Below, piece by piece: positions 17,106-26,480 of a stretch of DNA of 59,433 bases. Origin of the DNA: Syntrophobacter sp. SbD1 (GTDB taxonomy: Bacteria; Desulfobacterota; Syntrophobacteria; Syntrophobacterales; Syntrophobacteraceae); the NCBI GenBank assembly GCA_900290365.1, contig OMOE01000099.1, forward strand, positions 1-59,433, in the 5' to 3' direction. The notes under the pieces were generated by a model. It saw nothing but the letters and a program-made list of their open reading frames with translations. It did no database searches and was not told the origin of the DNA. Within the stretch, counting starts at the first letter, position 1. Each line of letters begins with the position of its first letter. The position numbers were made by a program, and so were the translations under genes.

Positions 17106-18743
17106 ATGATCAGTGCATCTAACGTAGCCCTCGCTTATGGTAAGAGAATCATTTTCAAAGACGTCAACATTAAGTTCACCCCGGGAAACTGCTATGGGCT
17201 CATCGGCGCCAACGGCTCCGGCAAATCGACCTTTCTTAGAATCCTCTCCGGCGAAATGGAGCCGGACAAGGGCGAAATCATCGTCGGCGCCAGACAGCGT
17301 GTGGCGGTCCTCAATCAGGACCAGTTCGCCTTCGACGAAGAAACGGTTTTCAACACTGTCATAATGGGGTATGCGCGGCTCTACAAAATAATGGCGGAGC
17401 GGGAGGCTATATACGCTAAGCCGGATTTTTCCGAAGAGGATGGCATTCGCTCGTCAGAACTGGAGGGAGAGTTCGCCGAGATGAACGGCTATGAGGCGGA
17501 GTCGGAGGCGGCGGTGCTTCTCAACGGCCTTGGCATACCCGAGGAGATGCGCTCCAAAAAAATGAAGGAACTCGAGGGGGGAGATAAGGTGCGGGTGCTG
17601 CTGGCCCAGGCCTTGTTCGGAAACCCGGATGTGCTGTTGCTCGATGAGCCTACAAACCACCTGGATCTCAAATCCATCTCCTGGCTCGAAGAGTATCTCT
17701 TTCGCTTTCCCAATACGGTAATCGTCGTTTCCCATGACCGGCACTTTCTCAACCAGGTCTGTACTCATGTGGCGGATATCGACTTCGGCAAGATACAGCT
17801 CTACGTCGGCAATTACGACTTCTGGTACCAGGCGAGCCAGATGCAGTTCAAGCAAAGGCAGGATGAGAACCGTAAAGTCACTGACAAAACCAACGAGTTA
17901 AAGGCATTCATCCAGCGTTTCAGTTCCAATGCCTCCAAGGCGAAGCAGGCCACTTCGCGCAAAAAGCTCCTGGAGAAGCTGACACTCGATGATATGCCGA
18001 TCTCTTCAAGGAAATATCCGCACGTCGCGTTCAAACCCGAGCGTCCCTGCGGTGACATTATTCTGGAGATAACGGGCCTGTCCAAGGCCATTGACGGATC
18101 CCCCGCGCTGAACGACCTTACGCTCACAGTACGCAAAGGGGACAAGATTGCTTTTGTCGGCGGCAACAGTCTCGCCAAAACCACGCTGTTTCAGATCCTG
18201 GCCGGAGAACTGGAGCCGGACAGCGGCGCCTTCCGCTGGGGCGTCACAATCACGCGCTCCTATTTCCCTAAAGAAAACAGCGCCTACTTCGACAATGACT
18301 TGAACCTTGTAGAATGGCTGGGTCAATTTTCTCCCCCTACCGAAGGAGAGCACTTCGCCAGGGGATTCCTCGGCAAGATGCTGTTTTCGGGAGATGAAGC
18401 GATGAAAAAGACCCGTGTCCTCTCGGGAGGAGAGAAGGTCCGCTGCATGCTTTCAAGGATGATGCTGGTTGGCGCCAATGCACTCATCCTGGATGAGCCG
18501 ACCAATCACCTGGATCTGGAATCGATCACCGCCCTCAATAACGGGCTCATCGCCTTCCCCGAGGTGGTGTTGTTTTCCTCCCACGACCATGAATTCATTG
18601 ACACTGTGGCCAACAGGATAGTCGAGATAACCCCCGGCGGGATCATCGATCGGGCAATGGGGTTTGAAGAATATCTCAACGATGGGGCGATAGCGGGGTT
18701 CAGGGACGAGTTATGCCTCGGCCACCAGGACCTCAATCTCTGA
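17106..18743 (+). CDS. ABC-F ATPase, YbiT-like, with one degenerate ATP site
   Basis: A 545-residue soluble ABC-F protein with two ATPase domains and no membrane part; ABC-F proteins act on the ribosome E site. Domain 1 has Walker A GANGSGKST (34-42) and Walker B VLLLDEPTNHLD; domain 2 has signature LSGGE (439-443) and Walker B ALILDEPTNHLD. Between them is the charged linker (about 245-305). Domain 1's signature is LEGGD (156-160) and domain 2's Walker A is GGNSLAKTT (352-360), lacking both P-loop glycines. These two deviations face each other in the same composite ATP site, so one site is canonical and the other degenerate. I recall similar changes in YbiT relatives. The start follows GGGAG and a possible attenuator. 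Confidence 0.9.
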   Translation: MISASNVALAYGKRIIFKDVNIKFTPGNCYGLIGANGSGKSTFLRILSGEMEPDKGEIIVGARQRVAVLNQDQFAFDEETVFNTVIMGYARLYKIMAEREAIYAKPDFSEEDGIRSSELEGEFAEMNGYEAESEAAVLLNGLGIPEEMRSKKMKELEGGDKVRVLLAQALFGNPDVLLLDEPTNHLDLKSISWLEEYLFRFPNTVIVVSHDRHFLNQVCTHVADIDFGKIQLYVGNYDFWYQASQMQFKQRQDENRKVTDKTNELKAFIQRFSSNASKAKQATSRKKLLEKLTLDDMPISSRKYPHVAFKPERPCGDIILEITGLSKAIDGSPALNDLTLTVRKGDKIAFVGGNSLAKTTLFQILAGELEPDSGAFRWGVTITRSYFPKENSAYFDNDLNLVEWLGQFSPPTEGEHFARGFLGKMLFSGDEAMKKTRVLSGGEKVRCMLSRMMLVGANALILDEPTNHLDLESITALNNGLIAFPEVVLFSSHDHEFIDTVANRIVEITPGGIIDRAMGFEEYLNDGAIAGFRDELCLGHQDLNL

Positions 18744-18865
18744 GAAATAGGAAACACATATGGCACATGCGCAGCCCGGAATTCTGATTGATATCGCCTA
18801 AGTCATAAGGGCAATATCGTATCTCAGAAAGCGACGGAGTGATGGGATGCATTCTAGGAGGCGAT

Positions 18866-19042
18866 GTGAGGGAATTTGAGTGGTATTTACCTGAATCAGA
18901 AGCCGCCGAGCTTCTGGGCTGTCATTATAGAAAGGTCCGTGAACTTGCTGAAAGGAGGGCACTCAGTTTCCTTATTATGCCGGACCACAAACTGAAAATT
19001 TCAAAGGAATCAGTCCTCCGGCTTATGGAATTGAGAAATTGA
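18866..19042 (+). CDS. Small helix-turn-helix (excisionase/MerR-like) protein
   Basis: A short protein of about 58 residues with a winged-helix pattern: YLPESEAAELLGCHYRKVRELAERRALSFLIMPDHKLKISKESVLRLMEL. The 'SEAAELLG...YRKVRELAERR' helix pair and the following strand resemble HTH_17/excisionase domains that bind DNA. I prefer the GTG at 18866, which follows a perfect AGGAGG by four bases; the reading frame stays open from 18839 and an ATG at 18842 is the alternative. It stands alone between the ABC-F gene and the spermidine-synthase-like gene with no integrase nearby, so its target is unknown. Confidence 0.65.
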   Translation: MREFEWYLPESEAAELLGCHYRKVRELAERRALSFLIMPDHKLKISKESVLRLMELRN

Positions 19043-19111
19043 GATTGAGACATTGAACCATTCCCGAATCGGAACACAACCTGTGGCCCGATTGTTCTTG
19101 CAGGTGCACTC

Positions 19112-19789
19112 ATGAAACGTTGGATGTTACTCGGCGTTGCGCAGGCATCCGGTGACCGGAAGGAACTTCGGCTATACCGGCGGGACGAGGAATTCTCAAT
19201 CAGAGTTGATGGTAGTGAACTCATGAACAGCCGTGTGCATGGGTCGGAAGACTCGCTTGGGGATCTGGCTTGTGCAAGGATTGCAGATTGTCCCCTGCCT
19301 CGAGTCCTGATTGGCGGGCTGGGTATGGGATACACTCTCAGTGCCGCGCTGCGTGGACTGAGCGCTCAAGGCCGGGTGATTGTGGCCGAGCTGATACCGG
19401 CGGTGGTGGAGTGGAACCGAGGTCCCCTGGGAGACCTTGCCGGCCATCCGCTCCGGGACGATCGGGTAACGGTGCGTGAAGTCGATGTCGCCAAAATATT
19501 GCGTGCCGAGCAGCGTGCCTATGACGCCATCCTGCTCGACGTCGACAATGGTCCCGAGGCATTGACCAGAACTCGAAATGACTGGCTTTATGCCCTGAAT
19601 GGTCTGAGCGCGGCGTTCGCGGCGCTGCGGCCCGGAGGTGTGCTGGCCGTATGGTCGGCCGGTCCCGATAAGGCATTCAACGAGCGTCTGCGAAAGACCG
19701 GCTTCGAGGTGGAAGAGGTTTGCGTGCGGGCAAATGGCGCCCGTGGAGGATCTCGGCACACCATATGGTTTGCAGGGCGTGGCGCATGA
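19112..19789 (+). CDS. Spermidine-synthase-like class I methyltransferase-fold protein
   Basis: A 225-residue Rossmann-fold protein of the spermidine synthase superfamily. The nucleotide loop is VLIGGLGMGYTLSAAL, followed by the acidic strand end VIVAELIPAVVEWNR and the YDAILLDVDNGP segment that in true spermidine synthases supplies the catalytic aspartate. LRPGGVLAVWSAGPD follows. It lacks the N-terminal beta-tetramer part of SpeE and is about 60 residues shorter, so it may act on another substrate or be non-enzymatic. The ATG follows AGGTG at a normal distance. Confidence 0.8.
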   Translation: MKRWMLLGVAQASGDRKELRLYRRDEEFSIRVDGSELMNSRVHGSEDSLGDLACARIADCPLPRVLIGGLGMGYTLSAALRGLSAQGRVIVAELIPAVVEWNRGPLGDLAGHPLRDDRVTVREVDVAKILRAEQRAYDAILLDVDNGPEALTRTRNDWLYALNGLSAAFAALRPGGVLAVWSAGPDKAFNERLRKTGFEVEEVCVRANGARGGSRHTIWFAGRGA

Positions 19790-20048
19790 GCGGCATTTCG
19801 AACCCGCGTTTTCCCTTTAAAGGTAACTGTCTCGGGATTTTCCACAACACTTAGCGAAGAAACTGCCTGCCGCACTCATGGAAGCCGGTGAAAAGAAGCC
19901 AGGCTTAATTTATCCGTGTTCCCGGGCTTTATTGTGTTTGGCCCGAGAACATTACGCCACCGGCGTAAACTGAAAAAATCGAAATTCAGTAGATATGGTC
20001 CTCGCCAACGTCCCGCCCCGCTAAAAGGAATTCCACAGCTTTTGGGTC

Positions 20049-20219
20049 CTATTCCTTTTCAGCCTCTCCGCTAGTCATGCGATCAAGATCGACTGACAAA
20101 CGATCGGTACGGAAGTCCCCGCCGCCTCCAACAAGAACTTCAGCCATGGTTTCAACACCAAGATTGGTCATCCAGAGCGGCCTTTTTTCTTTCCTAAGTT
20201 CTGCTATATTAAATTCCAT
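20049..20219 (-). CDS. Small protein of unknown function, 56 residues
   Basis: A reverse-strand reading frame of 56 residues beginning MEFNIAELRKEKRPLWMTN and containing a glycine run (VLVGGGGDFRTD), ending in an acidic tail (MTSGEAEKE). AAAGGA lies eight bases before the ATG. It sits alone in a ~650-bp gap, with about 220 bases of very AT-rich DNA upstream that could hold its promoter. I do not recognise a family. The compact N-terminal leader-like part, glycine run and short acidic tail would fit a small regulatory or precursor peptide, but no maturation enzyme is adjacent. Real gene probable, function unknown. Confidence 0.55.
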   Translation of the reverse strand: MEFNIAELRKEKRPLWMTNLGVETMAEVLVGGGGDFRTDRLSVDLDRMTSGEAEKE

Positions 20220-20442
20220 GATGTTTTCCTTTAATGCCTATTTATAAAAAATAGATCAACATTTTCAAAAACACGACATGCTTTTATATTAAAGGATAAA
20301 TCCATATTGTCAATATGTGCAAATTGGAAATATTAAAGTTAATCATAAATAATGGATGCGATATGATTTTAGTATTGTTGTCTGCAAGATAATTGCAATG
20401 AATTACTTACAAAAGAAAAGAAGATCGATATAATAGTCGTAG
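20220..20442. other. AT-rich stretch without a gene
   Basis: About 220 bases of very AT-rich DNA between the 56-residue gene and the end of the REC-kinase gene. It probably holds the promoter of the small gene (read leftwards); no repeat or RNA structure was recognised. Confidence 0.4.
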
Positions 20443-23400
20443 TTATCGCTTGCTGCTATTGACTTCTGCGGTGAGTTCCTCAACCCGCCTTTCCAGTTCG
20501 TTATAAGCTCGCTTCAATACTTCCTCCGCGGTCTTCGAACGGGAAATGTCGATAATTGATGTTCTGCACCGGCCCATCCCGTCTGAATCCCCGATGAATA
20601 TACTCTCCAGCCGCGCGTAAAAATCCACACCGCCCTTTGCCCTCAGCCTCACTTCGCAGGTCTGCCTTTCACGGGTATTGAAAACCTTTTTGAAGTGTGC
20701 ATGAATCACGTCCCGATCCGCCCCCGGGGCGTAAAGCCAGATAGGTTTATTGATCAGATAGCCTCTTTCTATTCCCAGTTGAGTTGCAGCGGTCATATTT
20801 GCTTGCAGTATCAGGCCGTCCTTATCGAAAGTAATATAGCCAACAGGCGCAAAATCATAGAGGTCTACATAGCGCGCGTGGGACTCCTCAAGCTGCACCT
20901 GAAGATTGCGGAGTTCATCGTTCTGCATTTCGAGTTCAATCTGGTGAACCCGCAATTCATGCACAAGCTGTTCATCGCCCCTGCGCAAGGTAGTGTCACT
21001 GTGGAATGCGTTGGGCTTTTGCTCTAAAGGGATCATTACAATGAATGTCGAACCCTCTCCCGGCGTACTCCTTGCCGTGATGCCACCCCTGTGACGCTCG
21101 GCGATTTTGCGGCATACGGCAAGCCCCATTCCGGTTCCATCGTACTTGCCCCTGCCATGAAGCTGCTGGAATGGCATAAAGATCTTATTAAGATATATCT
21201 CTTCGAACCCGATGCCATTATCTTCAACAAGGATCTCACAGGTTCCGTCAACGACGTGGGCAGAGATTTTGATCCTCGGGAGTTCTTCTTTACGCCGGAA
21301 CTTCAAAGCATTGGTAATGAGCTGTTGGAAAAGTTGCCGCATTTGATTCCGATCAACCGCTAGAATGGGTAGGTCGGAAAAGTCCACCCTTGCGCTGACT
21401 TCGTCAATCATCTTCTGCAAGTCGTTTATGGCGTTCTGCGCAACTTTGTTCAAGTCCGTGTTTCCAAATGTAATTGGACGTACCGCCGTGTGTGTATACC
21501 GGAGAAGAGCGGCAATAAGCTCCGACATTCTCTTTGCTGCGTTGCTTATCTTCTCGAGATGGGCTTCTCCCTCGTCTGTAATAGAACCTTTACAGACAAT
21601 GCTAAGCCTGTTTCCAAATGTTTGGATTTTTCTAAGGGGTTCCTTTAGATCATGCGAAGCTATGAAAAAGAATTCTTCTAATTCTTTATTGAGTGATGTG
21701 AGTTGCTTGGTATAGGCTCTAAGTTTATTCTCCGCTGTTTTTCGCTTCGTGATGTCTGTTCCGACGGATAGGAGTTCAACGAAATCGCCTCTTTCATTCA
21801 GGATCGCTTTATTTTTCCATGAAACCCAGACCCGCTTTCCACTGCGCTTAATGTTCTCGTTTTCGTTGCTCTCAAATTCGTCGGGACACTTTAATATCTT
21901 TTCTGACATCTCTATAAGATTTCTGCCGGAGGAGTCCGTTTCTGGAAGTATGGTTTCGAGCCAGCCTTTTCCGATTATCTCATCTTCACGGTAACCGAAA
22001 AATTTCTGGGCAAATTCATTCAAAAAGACGATCTTCCCACGTGGATCACTCTTAATGATGATGCTGTCAGCGTTCTCAACTAGCTCCCGGTACTTGTGCT
22101 CACTTGCAGCGAGGGCGGTCTCGGCCTGTTTGCGAGTTAAAATCCCGGTAAGTGCGGCAACGAATGCCCTCAGGAATTCCTGCTCTTTTTCTTCAGGATA
22201 GTGCCCCGGTTTCACTGCGATGGTTAGCATGCCAAGCATTTTATCGGCCGAAATGATAGGGACACTATAATGGCCGAAGAGATTTTCATGAAATGTCCCA
22301 CCGGGATCGACCGATAAACCGCAAGGGCACCTTCCCGGCGAAACCTGTGCCCAGTCTATCATTGTTTCTTCTGGAAACCCGCAATTCGCTTTCATTAGTA
22401 AAGAGCAAGACTCAGCTCCGGCTATAAAGATGCAACCTTTTGTTTCAAAGGGAGGCGATGGGACGGCAATGAGTGCGTTGAGAGCCCGATCAAGGAATTC
22501 ATCGAGATTAAAGTCTTTCAACGAGATGCGTAAAAGTTTCTGGATTACGTTCTGAAATTCGTAGCTTTCCTGAAGCTTCTCTCTTTCGTTTAGTTTATAA
22601 ATTGTTTCCCCTACGATGCTGGAAATAGACTCAAACCGTTCTATAAGGCGGTCTGGTACCTTCCCTTCTTCTCTGTCAGCCAGATGAATCGCTCCCAGTA
22701 TTTTCCCATTATATTGAACCGGTATGATGGCAATAGACTTAAAACCGCTCCTAATGCACTCGCCACGATACCGGGAACTCTCGAATTCGCTAAGCCCCGA
22801 TACGAACTCATTACTGTTGTTGCAGTGAAAAGATCCACCAGGGGTCATGCAAATCATATCCTGAAGCTCAATTGTGCCCGTAATAACACGGGTACATGCA
22901 CAATTATCACTACTCAGAAGCAGTTCGTTTTCCTTCTCCCAGAAATCTTGCGAAAACCCGATGTACGATTCGTAAGGGATTGTTCCCCCACGGCCCAGGA
23001 TTCTTATACCGACACACGTACACCCGCTTCGCTCCCGGAGCTTTTCCACGGCTGCATCAAGATATTGCTTGCGGGATACGGCTTCATTCAATAACTTGAA
23101 AAACAAGTTGCCGGTCGCCATCCAACTTTCTTTTTCCTTGCGCTCGATGACCTCCTGCACAAGTGCCGCGTTGGTTCTGACAAGTTCGGCAGTTCTTTCC
23201 TTGACACTTCTTTCCAGGGTGGCCTTCTGGATTGCGAGTACTGCCTTCTGTTCGTAAAGTTCCAGAAAAACCTTGACCTTGGAAATCAGGATAGCGGGAT
23301 TGAATGGTTTTATGATGAAATCAACACCTCCCGACTCATATCCTCTGAACACTGAAGGTTCATCGGAATACTCGGCGGACAGGAAAATAATGGGGACATT

Positions 23401-23622
23401 TTTTGATCTTTCGTCGCCACGAAGAAGGGCTGCCAATTCATAGCCGTCCATTTCCGGCATCTGAACGTCAAGGATAACCAAAGCGAAATCATTGTCGAGT
23501 GTGGCGCGGAGGGCTTCATTGCCGGACGATGCTCTCACGATGGAGACATCCAAACGTTTGAGTGTGTTTTCAAGAGCGAAGAGGTTGGCCTCTTTATCAT
23601 CAACAATAAGAATCGTGGGCAT
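20443..23622 (-). CDS. REC-GAF-GAF-PAS sensor histidine kinase with C-terminal PAS
   Basis: A 1059-residue soluble hybrid kinase. In order: receiver domain (1-120; VDDKEAN, phospho-acceptor D in VILDVQMPEMDGYEL, K in IIKPFNP), coiled coil, two GAF domains (about 165-325 and 340-490), PAS (about 500-620), dimerisation/phospho-His helix (FFFIASHDLKEPLRKI), ATPase domain (NALKF, DNGIGFEE, GTGMGLAVCRKI), then a linker HELRVHQIELEMQNDELR and a final PAS domain. That tail normally starts a kinase; compare the N-terminus of the gene at 23672-26352. The start at 23622 (MPTILIVDDK) is set by the receiver domain; the frame stays open to 24060 but those residues are not protein-like. It is last in a same-strand signalling block. 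Confidence 0.85.
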   Translation of the reverse strand: MPTILIVDDKEANLFALENTLKRLDVSIVRASSGNEALRATLDNDFALVILDVQMPEMDGYELAALLRGDERSKNVPIIFLSAEYSDEPSVFRGYESGGVDFIIKPFNPAILISKVKVFLELYEQKAVLAIQKATLERSVKERTAELVRTNAALVQEVIERKEKESWMATGNLFFKLLNEAVSRKQYLDAAVEKLRERSGCTCVGIRILGRGGTIPYESYIGFSQDFWEKENELLLSSDNCACTRVITGTIELQDMICMTPGGSFHCNNSNEFVSGLSEFESSRYRGECIRSGFKSIAIIPVQYNGKILGAIHLADREEGKVPDRLIERFESISSIVGETIYKLNEREKLQESYEFQNVIQKLLRISLKDFNLDEFLDRALNALIAVPSPPFETKGCIFIAGAESCSLLMKANCGFPEETMIDWAQVSPGRCPCGLSVDPGGTFHENLFGHYSVPIISADKMLGMLTIAVKPGHYPEEKEQEFLRAFVAALTGILTRKQAETALAASEHKYRELVENADSIIIKSDPRGKIVFLNEFAQKFFGYREDEIIGKGWLETILPETDSSGRNLIEMSEKILKCPDEFESNENENIKRSGKRVWVSWKNKAILNERGDFVELLSVGTDITKRKTAENKLRAYTKQLTSLNKELEEFFFIASHDLKEPLRKIQTFGNRLSIVCKGSITDEGEAHLEKISNAAKRMSELIAALLRYTHTAVRPITFGNTDLNKVAQNAINDLQKMIDEVSARVDFSDLPILAVDRNQMRQLFQQLITNALKFRRKEELPRIKISAHVVDGTCEILVEDNGIGFEEIYLNKIFMPFQQLHGRGKYDGTGMGLAVCRKIAERHRGGITARSTPGEGSTFIVMIPLEQKPNAFHSDTTLRRGDEQLVHELRVHQIELEMQNDELRNLQVQLEESHARYVDLYDFAPVGYITFDKDGLILQANMTAATQLGIERGYLINKPIWLYAPGADRDVIHAHFKKVFNTRERQTCEVRLRAKGGVDFYARLESIFIGDSDGMGRCRTSIIDISRSKTAEEVLKRAYNELERRVEELTAEVNSSKR

Positions 23623-23671
23623 CCAGCTCGCTTCCTTTAACAGTGGTAGAGTTGCAAATAAGAGGGCATGC

Positions 23672-26352
23672 CTAAGAGGTTTGCCTTGCTGTCCTTTGTA
23701 TCGGCAGTGTGATGATAAATGAAGCACCCTCTCCATGTGCGCTCTTCGCGGTGATGCTGCCTCCGTGCCGCTCAACGATTTTCTTGCAAATGGCGAGGCC
23801 CATGCCTGTTCCTTCATACTCGTCCTTGCCATGCAGCCTTTGGAATGGAGCGAAAATCTTGTCGAGGTATTGCTCCTCGAAACCAATGCCGCTATCCTCG
23901 ACAATGATCTGATATCGTGAATCAGGCTTGGATACGGAACGCACCTGGACCATTGGCTTCTCTCCACGTTTGTGGAATTTAAGCGCATTGCCGATGAGGT
24001 TTTGGAATAGCTGCCGCATCTGGGTGGGGTCGGCTGAAATGACCGGAAGGGTCTCAACACGAACTTCGCCGCCTGTCATGACAATTCTTGCTTCCAGGTC
24101 CGAAAGAACTCCGCCGATGATATCGGAAAGATCAACCTCCTTGAATGGTTCTGATGTTGTAGCAATTCGAGAGTAATCGAGAAGTCCTTTCAGAAGGGAT
24201 TGCATCCGCCCCGTAGCATGGAGTATTCTGTTCAGATAATCGTTGCCGGATTGCCCAAGCGAGTCACCAGACTTCTGTCTGAGCATATTGCCAAAAGAGA
24301 TGACCTTGCGAAGAGGCTCTTTCAAATCGTGGGCGGCAATGGAGGCAAAATCCTGAAGCGCCTGATTGCTTTGCTCAAGCTTTGCCATATAGCTGTTTAG
24401 CTCGGCAGTCCTTTCCTGAACCCGCAACTCCAGTTCATCTCGTGATTTGCGGAGCTCCCCCTCCATATCCATCCTCTCAGTGATGTCAGTGTTGGTCCCG
24501 AACCGTTGGAAGATCTGCCCAGCAGAATCCATCATGGGCATGACGCGTGTCAGAAATTGGCGGAAACAACCGTCTGCCCCTCGCAGAGGGAATACCATGT
24601 CAAATGGTCTTCCGGTTGTAATCGAAGCTTTCCACTGCTCAAGCACCTTTGGCAGCACCTCAGGGTCATGTACGCTCTGCCAGCCACAGTCCTCCATCTG
24701 TTCGGGTGTTGTTCCCGTATACTCATACCAGCGTTGGTTGTACCAATAGATGTATCCCTCAGCTCTCGCAATCCAGGCAAGCTGTGGAATAGAGTTAGCC
24801 ATGACACGGAAGCGTTCTTCACTCTCACGCAGCGCATCGCCTGACTGCGATCTGGAAATTGCCACAGACAGGTAACCAGCCAGCCTTTCCCATTGAGCGA
24901 TGATCTCAGGTGAAAACATCCCTTCCCGCCTGTCGTTCAATTGAAGTAAGCCCATCCGTTCGGCGCCGAAGTTCAGCGGTATCAGGGCCACCGATTCATA
25001 TCCCTCGCCATTGCAGCGATTGCGGGTTCGAGTCTGCCGGTCGGCATCGCTGGTGGTGGCTATAAGCCGGGTTGTGCTGTTGGTCCAAAAACTCCCTTCG
25101 GGCGAGAAAAAGGCCTGGCTGGATCAACTCGCCCGCAGATTACGTTTCCACACATGCATTCGATACGAGGATTGCCTGCACTGTCACGAATGATGTTCCC
25201 GGCGGCATCCCGGGCACAAAGGGAATTCTCCAATTCCACGAACTCATGGGGAAAGCCCCTCGCTTCTTGGTAGGGATAATCGTCTCCATCCTTGAGCCTT
25301 ATGCCGACTGCTTCGCAACCCGACTGCCTCTGGAAAAAGGTAGCGGCTGCCCTGATCAGGTCTGTCGTCCCTCTGCTTTGGTTGACAAAACGCAGGAATT
25401 CGACCGTGGTCTCGCGCTCCCTTTCCATCCGCCTTCGCTCGGTAATGTCCTCGCTAAAGATGACGATGCCGCCCACCGCACCCAGGGCCGCATACCATGG
25501 GCGGATCTCCCACCGGAGCCATTGAGTGCTGCCATCGGCCCGTTCGAAGGGGTCCTCCTCAGAGCGTTCCACCGCGCCGGCCAGGCAGCGGCGGTGAATT
25601 TCCTTCCATCGTTCCGGGACCTCGGTGAAGACTTCATAGTGGCTGCGCCCGAGGATTTGCTGCCCGAGGAGGCCGTAGTCGGAGATCCAACGCCGGCTGA
25701 CAGCCATGTAGCGCATATTAGCGTCCAGCATGGCAATCGCTGCGGGGGCATGCTCGGCGAACAGCCTCAGTTGCTCCCCTTGCTCGCGCAACTCCTCTTC
25801 GGCACGCTTGGAATATGAGATATCGCTTATGGACGTCCGGGCGAAGCTACCACTTGCATCCTCAATGAGTATACTATCGAGCCTGGCGTAAAACTCCTTA
25901 CCGTTTCCCGGCGCCAGCCTCACCTCACAGGTCTGGCGCTCCCCGGTCTTAAAGACCTTAGCCAGATGCAAATGAAAGGCGTCCCTGTCTTTCGCAAGAA
26001 CGTACAAGAAAAAAGGCTTCTTGAGGATGCGGGCTCTTTCTTTGCCCAACTGCTTTGCAGCGGAAAGATTGGCCTCAACTATGAGACCTTCCGGATCGAA
26101 GGTAAGATAGCCTACAGGAGCAAAATCGTAGAGGTCGGCATATCGTGAGCGGGAAATTTCGAGGTCTTCTTGTGCCGTCCGGAGTTCTTCGTTTTGCATT
26201 TCGAGTTCGAGCTGATGCACCCGCAGCTCATGAATAAGGGAGTTTGCCTCTTCCAGGCGTGTATCATCCGGCCTGTCGGGCTCGGATTTCAGACTATCTT
26301 CCGCTCGCCTCCTGAGTTCTTCGGGTCCTTTCGGGCTACTGCTCTTCATCAT
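23672..26352 (-). pseudogene. PAS-PAS-GAF-PAS sensor histidine kinase, frameshifted
   Basis: Two reading frames form one kinase of about 893 residues. Frame 1 (from 26352): linker [24 protein letters not shown], then the first part of a GAF domain ending [15 protein letters not shown]. Frame 2: the rest of the GAF domain (RMGLLQLNDRREGMF), PAS (YNQRWYEYTG), phospho-His helix (FASIAAHDLKEPLRKV) and ATPase domain (GTGMGLAICKKI). The break is at the five-A run 25087-25091 (T's in the gene sense): relatives read GxFWTNST, and one extra T restores it. The in-frame ATG at 26352 is preferred over an upstream TTG. Probably a sequencing error or recent mutation. It would sense signals in the cytoplasm; no cognate receiver is certain, though the next gene begins with one. 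Confidence 0.85.
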
Positions 26353-26480
26353 CGAACCATCCAAGTATCATGGGTCTATACGATAAGCATTATATATCGC
26401 TATTTATTCTTCTATTATCAGACGCCTGAGAATATCTGTCATTGTGCGCACCTGTTTCGACGATCTTCTTCAATCTCAGC

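Noticed and set aside
23623..24060. N-terminal extension of the REC-kinase
   Set aside because: Residues before MPTILIVDDK are low-quality and overlap the preceding kinase's coding region; the receiver domain sets the start.
25060..26364. Two separate genes for the PAS kinase
   Set aside because: The two frames join in the middle of one GAF domain, so they are one broken gene.
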